DNA of 43,491 nt from an uncultured Eubacterium sp. GTDB taxonomy: Bacteria; Bacillota; Clostridia; Lachnospirales; Lachnospiraceae. The notes under the pieces were generated by a model. That model saw nothing but the letters and a program-made list of their open reading frames with translations, was not told where the DNA came from and made no database searches. Each line of letters begins with the position of its first letter. Within the stretch, counting starts at the first letter, position 1. The DNA is taken from assembly GCA_910586445.1 (NCBI GenBank), contig CAJUHV010000033.1, positions 1-43,491 on the forward strand, given 5' to 3'. Of this stretch, positions 24,516-32,955 are shown piece by piece. The position numbers and the translations under genes were made by a program.

Positions 24516-26042
24516 ATGAAGAAGAAAAAATTGATGGCTTTATTATTAGCAGGTATGCTCGGTGTCAGCGCTCTGGCAGGCTGTGGTGATTCCAACGATG
24601 ACAGCAGCAAAGGCAGCGATGCAGGCAACAGCACAGGGGATGATGCGAACAAGGGTGACGACGCAGAAAAAGAAGACTCTGGTGATGCAAACGGCAGTGG
24701 CGGTACCGACGAACTTGTTACACTCAAATGGATTCAGGTAGGCAACGGAATGCCGGATAATTATGATGCATGGCTGGAACATACGAATGCATATCTGGAA
24801 GAAAAGATTAACGTACATGTAGATATGGAAATCGTTCCTTGGGGAGACTGGGAGAACCGCAGAAGCGTTATTGCAAACTCTGGTGAAGCATTTGATATCC
24901 TGTTTACAGATCAGAGTCGTTATAATTCGGAAGTATCTACAGGTATTTTTATGGATCTTACAGAATTGCTGCCGACAGAAGCTCCAGATCTGTATGCAAT
25001 GATTCCAGAGAATTATTGGAAAGCAGCTTCGATCGAAGATAAGATCTATGCGATTCCTACGTACAAAGACAGTTCTATCACAAATTACTTTATCTGGGAT
25101 GCAGCTATTGCAGAAAAGTATAATGTTGATTATCAAAATATAAATAATGTGAAAGATTTGGCAACGGCTCTGAAGACGATCAAGGATGGAGAAGGCGGAG
25201 CGCCTTATTATATGTCCAAGTCTGGCGCTGACTGGATGCTTTCTTATTATGATCAGCTGGGTGCAGGACTTCCTTCACTTGGAGTCAGATATGATGATAC
25301 AGAAAAGAAAGTTGTAAATCCATTGGAAGATCCGGATGTTATGGAAGCATTAAAGAGCATTCATCAGATGTATAAGGACGGCATTATCAATGGTGACGCG
25401 CCTACAGCTGACGACTCTAACGGATACCGTAATTTCTTCGTAGCACAGGGATGGAGCGGTGCTGCAAAGTCAAACTGGGGTCCTAGAAATACTATCGACG
25501 AATGTGAAGCAATCAAATACGGTGATACAGTTGTATCAAACACATCCGTACGTGGCTCTATGAATGGTATTTATGTAAGCTGCCCGCATCCTGAGAAGGC
25601 TCTGCAGTTATTACAGCTGGTAAATACAGATACAAAAGCCCGTGATATGTTCTACTATGGATTAGAAGGCGAAAACTTCGAATACACAGATGACGGCAAA
25701 GTAACAAAGCTGAATGAAGACTGGACTATGGCTGGTTATACACAGGGTACATTCTTTAACGTATCTCTGCTTTCAACTGTAGATGTAAATGAATGGGAAG
25801 AAGTAGAAGAGCTGAACAACGGCGCTATTCCTTCTGTAATGCTTGGTTTCGATATGGATACCAGCGAAGTTGAAACAGAACTGGCAAACTGCCGCAGCGT
25901 ATATGAGAAGTATAGGTCTGAGCTGTGGACAGGTGCACAGGACCCTGAGAAATTAGTTCCTAAGATGATCGAAGAGTTCAAGTCTGCTGGATGGGAAACA
26001 ATCCGCGACAAAGCTCAGGAACAGGTAGATGCAGCAGAATAA
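24516..26042 (+). CDS. ABC solute-binding lipoprotein
   Basis: The start is ATG at 24516 behind AGAAGGGAGAAAAGT; the frame begins eight codons earlier without a site. The 508-aa precursor has a lipoprotein signal (KKKKLMALLLAGMLGVSALAGC, lipobox ALAGC, lipidated Cys at about 22). A low-complexity Asp/Ser/Gly/Lys linker (25-60) follows, then a large type 1/LplA-like binding domain. Aromatic-rich stretches (VPWGDWENRR; NSGEAFDILFTDQSRYN) fit sugar stacking. It would capture the oligosaccharides released by the secreted GH85 enzymes and pass them to the two permeases. A hairpin follows the stop, which may raise its expression over the downstream enzymes. Confidence 0.92.
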   Translation: MKKKKLMALLLAGMLGVSALAGCGDSNDDSSKGSDAGNSTGDDANKGDDAEKEDSGDANGSGGTDELVTLKWIQVGNGMPDNYDAWLEHTNAYLEEKINVHVDMEIVPWGDWENRRSVIANSGEAFDILFTDQSRYNSEVSTGIFMDLTELLPTEAPDLYAMIPENYWKAASIEDKIYAIPTYKDSSITNYFIWDAAIAEKYNVDYQNINNVKDLATALKTIKDGEGGAPYYMSKSGADWMLSYYDQLGAGLPSLGVRYDDTEKKVVNPLEDPDVMEALKSIHQMYKDGIINGDAPTADDSNGYRNFFVAQGWSGAAKSNWGPRNTIDECEAIKYGDTVVSNTSVRGSMNGIYVSCPHPEKALQLLQLVNTDTKARDMFYYGLEGENFEYTDDGKVTKLNEDWTMAGYTQGTFFNVSLLSTVDVNEWEEVEELNNGAIPSVMLGFDMDTSEVETELANCRSVYEKYRSELWTGAQDPEKLVPKMIEEFKSAGWETIRDKAQEQVDAAE

Positions 26043-26084
26043 ATATTAAATAGAAAATAGGGAATTATAAATAAGCGTTAATCT

Positions 26085-26128
26085 GATAGGGAATCTGTAT
26101 ATATATGGATTCCCTATCAATGCTTTTT
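26085..26128 (+). terminator. Hairpin with T tail between transporter and enzyme genes
   Basis: Perfect 11-bp arms GATAGGGAATC (26085-26095) and GATTCCCTATC (26108-26118), then AATGCTTTTT. The next gene starts 33 bp later with no clear promoter, so this is probably a partial terminator or an mRNA stabiliser inside the operon. Confidence 0.7.
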
Positions 26129-26160
26129 AATACATTTTTATAAGGAAGAAAGGAGAGCGC

Positions 26161-27150
26161 ATGAGCAGGATTATAGGACAGGCTATGCCGAATATTCCAT
26201 GGGAAGATAAGCCGGAAGGTAATCAGATGCCGCTGTGGCGCTACAGTAAAAATCCGATTATCGGAAGAGACGGAAACAAGGTATCTAACAGTGTATTTAA
26301 CAGTGCAGTGGTACCGTTTGAGGATGGATATGCGGGCATATTCCGCTGCGACAGCAAGTCGATTTCGATGGATATTTTTGTAGGGAAGAGTAAGGATGGC
26401 TATCATTGGGAAATAGAAGATGAGCCGGTACAGATGGAGGGTGCAGACGGCGAGATTTTAAAAAATGAATATCGTTATGACCCTAGAGTATGCTTTATTG
26501 AAGACCGCTATTATGTTACCTGGTGCAATGGATATCATGGGCCTACAATAGGAGTAGCATATACGTATGATTTTAAAAAGTTTGTGCAGCTGGAAAATGC
26601 TTTTCTGCCATGCAACCGCAACGGAGTTTTGTTCCCGCGTAAAATAAATGACATGTATGTTATGCTGAGCAGGCCGAGCGATAATGGACATACGCCTTTT
26701 GGCGATATATTTATCAGCCAGAGCAGGGATATGGAGTTCTGGGGCCGCCATCGTCATCTGATGAGCCCGGTTCCGGGTAATTTATCAGCATGGCAGATTA
26801 CAAAAGTCGGCCCTGGCCCTACTCCGATTGAGACAGATGAAGGATGGCTGCTGATTTATCACGGCGTTATCACGACATGTAACGGATTTGTATACCGCAT
26901 GGGTGCTGCACTGCTGGATCTGGAAGAGCCGTGGAAGATTATTTACCGTTCAAAAGATTATATATTGGCACCGCATGAATATTATGAGTGTGTCGGAGAC
27001 GTACCGAATGTAGTATTTCCTTGTGCGGCACTTGCAGATGCTGATACAGGCAGGATAGCGATATATTATGGATGCGCAGATACAGTGACAGGACTTGCAT
27101 TTACGACCATAGATGATATTTTATCATATCTAAAGGAACATCATATATAA
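26161..27150 (+). CDS. GH130_2 beta-1,4-mannosyl-N-acetylglucosamine phosphorylase
   Basis: It phosphorolyses Man-beta-1,4-GlcNAc to mannose 1-phosphate and GlcNAc. The 329-aa length and wording match the GH130_2 N-glycan phosphorylases known from gut bacteria, as I recall them. Shared features are SNSVFNSAVVPFEDGYAGIF, YDPRVCFIEDRYYVTWCNG, NRNGVLFPRKIN, LSRPSDNGHTPFGDIF, FWGRHRHLM, GPTPIETDEGWLLIYHGV and IAIYYGCADTVTGLAF. The catalytic Asp is in YDPRV (residue 107). There is no signal peptide, so it is cytoplasmic. The start follows AGAAAGGAGAGCGC. The beta-mannosyl-GlcNAc substrate is exactly what remains after GH85 and alpha-mannosidase action, which ties the locus to N-glycans rather than plant mannan. 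Confidence 0.92.
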   Translation: MSRIIGQAMPNIPWEDKPEGNQMPLWRYSKNPIIGRDGNKVSNSVFNSAVVPFEDGYAGIFRCDSKSISMDIFVGKSKDGYHWEIEDEPVQMEGADGEILKNEYRYDPRVCFIEDRYYVTWCNGYHGPTIGVAYTYDFKKFVQLENAFLPCNRNGVLFPRKINDMYVMLSRPSDNGHTPFGDIFISQSRDMEFWGRHRHLMSPVPGNLSAWQITKVGPGPTPIETDEGWLLIYHGVITTCNGFVYRMGAALLDLEEPWKIIYRSKDYILAPHEYYECVGDVPNVVFPCAALADADTGRIAIYYGCADTVTGLAFTTIDDILSYLKEHHI

Positions 27151-27178
27151 TAGTTAATAGTAAACGGAGGGACTCGTC

Positions 27179-30100
27179 ATGGATTTTTTGGACAAAAGAG
27201 TCAAAGTAATCTGCCAGGAATTAGAGAAGCTGAAGGTAAAGCAGAAATTTGAAATACCAAAATGGCAGTATAAAGAAGGATTTTTCATAACTCCGCAGGA
27301 GGCAGAAGAAGACGCGGCAGAGTGGAAAGAGTTTGACAGCAAGACAATGCACTGGTATGGGCCGGACCGTCATTGCTGGTTTAAAGTCTCTTATACAGTT
27401 CCAGAGGAGCTGGAAGGAACGCGTATGTGGATGCATGTCAGCACACAGATTGATGAAGCTGACCATGGCAGAAATCCGCAGTTTTTAGTATTTATAAATG
27501 GTGAGCCGATCCAGGGAATGGATTTAAACCATCTGGATGTGCTGCTTCGGGAAGAAGCAGCGGCGGGAGAAACGCTGGATATTCAGCTGCAGGCGTATAC
27601 CGGAACGCTGCATAGTGAGTTTGCGCTCAATGCAGATATGCGTGAAATAGATGCCGCGATTGAAAAACTTTATTATGACCTCTGGACGCCGCTTATGGCT
27701 TTTACGCGTATGGAGGCAGAGTCTCAGGACAGGCTGGCATTGACGCATGCATTAAATGAAACAGTAAATCTGCTGGATCTTAGGAATCCGTATTCAGAAG
27801 AGTTTTATGCATCCCTGCAGGCAGCTTCTGATTATATTGAGCAGAAGCTGTACAAAGAGCTGGCCGGATGGAGTGAGATTGTGGCTACCTGTATCGGCCA
27901 TACACATATTGACGTAGCGTGGTGGTGGACAGTTGCACAGACAAGGGAAAAAGTAGCCCGCAGCTTTTCTACCGTATTAAAGCTGATGGAGGAGTATCCA
28001 AACTATCGGTTTATGTCTAGCCAGCCGCAGCTGTACTGGTTTGTAAAGGAACGCTACCCAAAACTGTATGAACGTATCAAAGAGCGTGTCCGCGAAGGGC
28101 GCTGGGAGCCGGAAGGCGGTATGTGGGTAGAGGCAGACTGCAACCTGACTTCAGGCGAGTCGCTGGTAAGGCAGTTTATGCACGGAAAACGGTTCTTCAA
28201 AGAAGAATTCGGCGTGGACAACCGCATTCTGTGGCTGCCGGACGTATTTGGATACAGTGGTGCACTGCCGCAGATTATGAAAAAATGCGGGATAGATTAT
28301 TTTATGACTACAAAACTGGCATGGAACCAGTTTAACAAAGTACCTTATGATACAATGTATTGGAAGGGCATAGATGGAACTCAGATTTTGACGTACCTGA
28401 TTACAACCTTGGATGTAGGACAGCCGACAGAGAATTTCTTTACCACATACAACGGCATTCTGCACCCGGATTCGATCATGGGCGGCTGGACGAGGTATCA
28501 GAATAAGGATATCAACAATGATATTTTAATCTGCTTTGGCTATGGCGACGGCGGAGGCGGCCCGGACCGTGTGATGTTGGAGACATCCAAGCGTATGGAA
28601 CAGGGGATACGAGGCATTCCGAAAGTACGTCAGGTATTTGCACGGACATTTTTTGACGAGTTAAAGGAACGTGTGGCCGAAGACAGAAGGCTTCCGGTAT
28701 GGGAAGGCGAGCTGTATTTTGAATACCACAGAGGTACGTATACTTCAATGGCGCGTAATAAGCGTTCGAACAGAAAGGCAGAGCTTGGGCTGATGGATCT
28801 GGAGCTGCTGTCTGTATTGACGCAGGATGCGCTTCCATATCCGGCAGAAGAGCTGGATAAAATGTGGAAGGTGGTTCTGTTAAACCAGTTCCATGATATT
28901 CTGCCTGGATCAAGCATACACGAAGTGTACGAGGTAACAAAACGAGAGTATGCCGAAATAAATGAGAAAATGCATGCATTGATGGAAGAACGCCTGAGCG
29001 CGCTTGCAAAAGACGGGGAAGGCGTGACGGTCTTTAATACGACAGGCAGTGTACGAAACGACATTGTAAAACTGCCGGATACAAAGGCAAAAGCACTGGC
29101 AGATGAAGAAGGAAATCTATATCCGGTGCAGCAGACAGATGACGGAGCGGTTGTATATCTGAAGAATCTGCCGTCAAAGGGCTATCAGACATTTGCACAG
29201 GTGCAGGAGACAGGAGCAGAAGCGGCCTGCGCATTCGAGCTGACAGGCGACAGACAGCTGGAAACACCGTTCTATACGATCCGTCTGGATGAAAACGGCC
29301 TGTTTACCAGCATTTACGATAAAGAAAATGACAGGGAAGTGCTGCAGCAGGGCAAATGTGCAAACGTTATGCGCATGTATGAGGATAAGCCGATTTATTA
29401 TGATAACTGGGATATTGATATTTATTACACAGAAAAATACTGGGATGCAGAGAAGCTGGAAAGCATGGAATGGACGGAAATAGGGCCTGTGCGGGCTACA
29501 CTTGTGCAGACAAGAAAGATCAGTAATTCCCTGATCCGCCAGAGCATTCATTTTTATGCGCAGAGCAGAAGGATCGATTTTGAGACGTATGTAGACTGGA
29601 AAGAGCACCAGCATCTGCTGAAGGTTCATTTCCCGATCGATGTGCATACGGATCAGGCTACGTTCGAAGTGCAGTTTGGCAATCTGACCAGAAAGACACA
29701 TTCCAATACGAGCTGGGATAAGGCGCGTTTTGAAAGCTGCGGACAGAAATGGATCGACCTTTCCGAGGGGCATTATGGTGTCAGCCTGTTAAATGACTGC
29801 AAATACGGACATTCCATTAAGGATTCCAATATGGCGCTGACCCTGATTAAATCCGGCATAGAGCCGAATCCGGTGGCTGATCAGGAAGAGCATTTCTTTA
29901 CGTATGCGATCTATCCACATGCCGAAGGATGGCAGCAGGCAGGTACAGTCAGAGAGGCATACTATCTGAATCAGCCGGCGATCGCAGTAAACGGCGGAGA
30001 GCCGGGATGCAGCAGCTGTCTGGCTACGGTAGATAAAGCGAATGTGGTACTGGAGACAATCAAGGCAGCAGAAGACGGCTCAGGTACTGTTTTCCGTATG

Positions 30101-30271
30101 TACGAGACGGAAAATGCAAAGACGAAAGCTCACCTGATTGTAAACAGGCCGTTTGCAAAAGCATATATATGCAACCTGCTGGAAGAAACAGAGCAGGAGG
30201 CAGTGGTCGAAGGCAGCCGTATTGAAGTATTATGCAGGCCATATGAAGTGGTGACGGTTAAGGTAGTGTAA
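27179..30271 (+). CDS. GH38 alpha-mannosidase
   Basis: This 1030-aa cytoplasmic enzyme (no signal peptide) removes alpha-linked mannose from imported glycans. The start follows CGGAGGGACTCGTC. After an N-terminal beta domain (1-230), the catalytic domain begins with ATCIGHTHIDVAWWWT, where His243 and Asp245 are expected zinc ligands. WLPDVFGYSGALPQ supplies the nucleophile Asp355. FHDILPGSSIHEVY marks the end of the catalytic part, followed by the large beta-sandwich half (about 620-1030). Family members act on alpha-1,2, 1,3 or 1,6 links, and which ones cannot be read here. It lies 28 bp after the phosphorylase and would supply that enzyme with the Man-beta-GlcNAc core. Confidence 0.95.
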   Translation: MDFLDKRVKVICQELEKLKVKQKFEIPKWQYKEGFFITPQEAEEDAAEWKEFDSKTMHWYGPDRHCWFKVSYTVPEELEGTRMWMHVSTQIDEADHGRNPQFLVFINGEPIQGMDLNHLDVLLREEAAAGETLDIQLQAYTGTLHSEFALNADMREIDAAIEKLYYDLWTPLMAFTRMEAESQDRLALTHALNETVNLLDLRNPYSEEFYASLQAASDYIEQKLYKELAGWSEIVATCIGHTHIDVAWWWTVAQTREKVARSFSTVLKLMEEYPNYRFMSSQPQLYWFVKERYPKLYERIKERVREGRWEPEGGMWVEADCNLTSGESLVRQFMHGKRFFKEEFGVDNRILWLPDVFGYSGALPQIMKKCGIDYFMTTKLAWNQFNKVPYDTMYWKGIDGTQILTYLITTLDVGQPTENFFTTYNGILHPDSIMGGWTRYQNKDINNDILICFGYGDGGGGPDRVMLETSKRMEQGIRGIPKVRQVFARTFFDELKERVAEDRRLPVWEGELYFEYHRGTYTSMARNKRSNRKAELGLMDLELLSVLTQDALPYPAEELDKMWKVVLLNQFHDILPGSSIHEVYEVTKREYAEINEKMHALMEERLSALAKDGEGVTVFNTTGSVRNDIVKLPDTKAKALADEEGNLYPVQQTDDGAVVYLKNLPSKGYQTFAQVQETGAEAACAFELTGDRQLETPFYTIRLDENGLFTSIYDKENDREVLQQGKCANVMRMYEDKPIYYDNWDIDIYYTEKYWDAEKLESMEWTEIGPVRATLVQTRKISNSLIRQSIHFYAQSRRIDFETYVDWKEHQHLLKVHFPIDVHTDQATFEVQFGNLTRKTHSNTSWDKARFESCGQKWIDLSEGHYGVSLLNDCKYGHSIKDSNMALTLIKSGIEPNPVADQEEHFFTYAIYPHAEGWQQAGTVREAYYLNQPAIAVNGGEPGCSSCLATVDKANVVLETIKAAEDGSGTVFRMYETENAKTKAHLIVNRPFAKAYICNLLEETEQEAVVEGSRIEVLCRPYEVVTVKVV

Positions 30272-30324
30272 TATTTTGCGCGTTCAAAAAGCCTGTCCTG
30301 TATTTTAAAAGTATATGTTAAGGG

Positions 30325-30355
30325 ATATCCCGCAGCTTGCTGCGGGGTATTTCTT
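30325..30355 (+). terminator. Terminator after GH38 gene
   Basis: Arms ATATCCCGCAG and CTGCGGGGTAT around a short loop, then TTTCTT. The palindromic repeat copy 4 follows 7 bp later, in the same arrangement as copies 1 and 2. Confidence 0.75.
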
Positions 30356-30361
30356 ATTCAT

Positions 30362-30398
30362 GACAATAGAAAGCTCGCGCAGCGTGCTTTCTATCGTT
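30362..30398 (+). repeat. Terminator-linked palindromic repeat, copy 4
   Basis: One change (C for T at position 14) relative to copies 1 and 2; again preceded by TTATTCAT and a terminator stem. Confidence 0.9.
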
Positions 30399-30441
30399 GG
30401 AGAATCGTTTTGCCAAAGTGGTTAGGAGGAATTTATCTTTT

Positions 30442-32763
30442 ATGAATAGAAAACAAGAGGCAGCAAAGCGTGCGCAAGAGCTGCTGGAGCAGATGACTGT
30501 CCGGGAGAAGATCGGACAGCTCTGTCAGCGGCTGTACGGTTTTGATATTTATCGTATAGAAAAAGAAAACGGGGAGATTACGTTTACTGAGGAATTTGAG
30601 CATGAAGTAGAGTGCTGCGGCGGGCTGGGCACGCTGTACGGGCTGTACCGCGCAGATCCCTGGTCCGGCAGAAATTATGAAAACGGGCTGACAGGAGAAG
30701 AGGCCGTAAAGGCATATAACCAGCTGCAGAAATACGTAATCGAACATTCAAGGCTCTCGATACCTGTTATGATGAGCAGCGAATGCCCGCATGGGCATCA
30801 GGCGCTGGACGGGTATCTGCTTCCGGTCAATCTGGCCTCTGGTGCGTCTTTTTCGCCGGAGCGGATCAAAGAGGCTGCACAGGTCTGTGCGGATCAGCTG
30901 ACAGGGATGGGTGTTGATCTGGCTCTGGTTTCGCTGCTGGATATACTCAGAGATCCCAGATGGGGACGGAGTGAGGAATGTTTTGGAGAAGATCCATATC
31001 TGGCTGCATGTATGGCGCGGGCTGTTGTGGAAGGCATGCAGGACAGGGGCTGTGCAGTAGTCGCAAAGCATTTCTGCGGGCAGGGCGAGACGACAGGAGG
31101 TGTTAATGCCAGTGCGGCAAGGATCGGCGTGAGAGAGCTGTCAGAAATACATCTGCCTGCGGCCGAGGCATGCTGTCAGGCCGGCGTACGGGGGATTATG
31201 GCTGCCTATAATGAGATAGACGGCATATACTGCCATGCAAATGGCTGGCTGTTAAATAAGATTCTGAGGGAATCGTTCGGGTTTGATGGTGTCGTTATGG
31301 CGGATGGACTGGCGGTCGATCAGCTGGATGTGATGACCGGGGATAATGTAAGGTCAGCAGCCGTGGCGCTGAAAGCAGGCGTAGATATCGGATTGTGGGA
31401 TGTGGCATTTTCCAGGCTGGAAGAAGCACTCAAAAGAGGCCTGATCACAATGGAGGACATTGACCGGGCAGCGCTGCGTGTGCTGACATTAAAATACGAA
31501 TGCGGCCTGTTTGATGCACCATTTATAGGTACAGATGGAAAGCGGACAGCCGGGTATCATCCGCAGGGATATTACCACGCATATGCATATGACAGTTATC
31601 CACAGACAAGGCAGCTGTCAGAAGAATCGGTGGTGCTGTTAAAGAATGAAGGCGGTGTGCTGCCGCTGAAAGATCAGTCACTCAAAATAGCGGTAATCGG
31701 GCCGAACGCTGATGATGTATACAGACAGATCGGAGATTATTCTCCGCCATTAAAGCCATTCCAAAAAGACGGTGCAGGAAAAGAGATGCAGGCAGGCACA
31801 GGCGTTACTGTCTGGGAAGGGCTGCTGCAGTCGGCACAGGGAAGAAGCCTGCGGCTCAGCAACGGTGCGGATTTGAACGAAGCACAGGAGCTTGCGGAGT
31901 GGTGTGATGTTGCCATACTGGCACTGGGCGGATCATCCAGCCGGTTTGGAGGGGCTGTCTTTGACAAAAACGGAGCGGCTGTTATAGACGGTACGACGAA
32001 AATAGAGATGGACTGCGGAGAAGGCGTGGATGCTGCTGATATTCATCTGCCAAAAGAGCAGGAGCTGCTGTTTGACCGTGTAAAAGAGACAGGGAAAAAG
32101 ATCGTCACATTGATTATTGCCGGAAGGCCGTATGCGGTGCCAAAGATCAGCGCGGGTACAGATGCGCTGCTGTACGCCTTTTATCCAGGGCCGATGGGCG
32201 GTGCTGCCATAGCGGATCTGATTTACGGAAAAAAATCTCCGTCCGGGCGTCTGCCGGTTTCACTGCCGAGAAGCACCGGGCAGCTGCCGGTTTACTATAA
32301 TTATAAAGGCTCTTACCAGGCAATGCATTATTATAATGAAGAAGATGGTGCATTATATGCTTTCGGAGAAGGATTCGGCTACTCGTCTTTCCGTGTGTCG
32401 GATGTAACGATCGAGGCGGAGCCGAAAGCTTCAGCCGCGGGTCTGGCAGCGCAAGGCACAGATGTGCCCAAAATGAACCTTCGATGCAGTGTTGAAAATA
32501 CAGGCGACTGCGACGATGCGATTGTGCTGCAGTGCTACCGCAGGGTACTGGAATCAGATGTGGCACCGCGTGTGCGAGAGCTGAAGGCATTTCAAAAACT
32601 ATGGCTGAAAAAAGGCGAGAAACGTGAGACCGTCATTCCGATCGGCCGGGAGTTTTTTGCTATATATGGAAAAGAAGGGGACTGGGAGGTACAGTCCGGG
32701 AACTATGAAGTACTGCTGATGGACAGCGGGAAACTGCTTTGGAAAGGGAATGTGCAGATTTAA
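30442..32763 (+). CDS. GH3 family beta-glycosidase
   Basis: The start ATG at 30442 lies behind TTAGGAGGA; the frame extends 15 codons further up. The 773-aa protein has the multi-domain GH3 build: (beta/alpha)8 barrel (about 10-320), alpha/beta sandwich (about 395-640) and an FN3-like C-terminus (about 665-773). Motifs include DPRWGRSEECFGEDPYL, AKHFCGQGE (Lys209-His210) and FDGVVMADGL with the nucleophile Asp288. It lacks the KH(F/I)PGHG...DxH pattern of NagZ-type N-acetylglucosaminidases. A beta-glucosidase or beta-xylosidase-like specificity is therefore more likely, though the substrate is not known. It has no signal peptide. It follows a terminator, so it may have its own transcription start. 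Confidence 0.9.
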   Translation: MNRKQEAAKRAQELLEQMTVREKIGQLCQRLYGFDIYRIEKENGEITFTEEFEHEVECCGGLGTLYGLYRADPWSGRNYENGLTGEEAVKAYNQLQKYVIEHSRLSIPVMMSSECPHGHQALDGYLLPVNLASGASFSPERIKEAAQVCADQLTGMGVDLALVSLLDILRDPRWGRSEECFGEDPYLAACMARAVVEGMQDRGCAVVAKHFCGQGETTGGVNASAARIGVRELSEIHLPAAEACCQAGVRGIMAAYNEIDGIYCHANGWLLNKILRESFGFDGVVMADGLAVDQLDVMTGDNVRSAAVALKAGVDIGLWDVAFSRLEEALKRGLITMEDIDRAALRVLTLKYECGLFDAPFIGTDGKRTAGYHPQGYYHAYAYDSYPQTRQLSEESVVLLKNEGGVLPLKDQSLKIAVIGPNADDVYRQIGDYSPPLKPFQKDGAGKEMQAGTGVTVWEGLLQSAQGRSLRLSNGADLNEAQELAEWCDVAILALGGSSSRFGGAVFDKNGAAVIDGTTKIEMDCGEGVDAADIHLPKEQELLFDRVKETGKKIVTLIIAGRPYAVPKISAGTDALLYAFYPGPMGGAAIADLIYGKKSPSGRLPVSLPRSTGQLPVYYNYKGSYQAMHYYNEEDGALYAFGEGFGYSSFRVSDVTIEAEPKASAAGLAAQGTDVPKMNLRCSVENTGDCDDAIVLQCYRRVLESDVAPRVRELKAFQKLWLKKGEKRETVIPIGREFFAIYGKEGDWEVQSGNYEVLLMDSGKLLWKGNVQI

Positions 32764-32955
32764 AACAATGTATACCCAAAGCTGCCTGCGGAAGCGGGAA
32801 AACTGCTTGGAGGCAGGGAGTAGAGAAACTGTCTTGAAAAAAAGGTGTAACTCAGGGCATAAGTTGTATACAAAGTGTATGCGGCAGTGAAAATATATGT
32901 TATGATTAAGTCTATGGGACAAAAAATTTTAATAAGAGAAGGAGAGAAGACTGGT

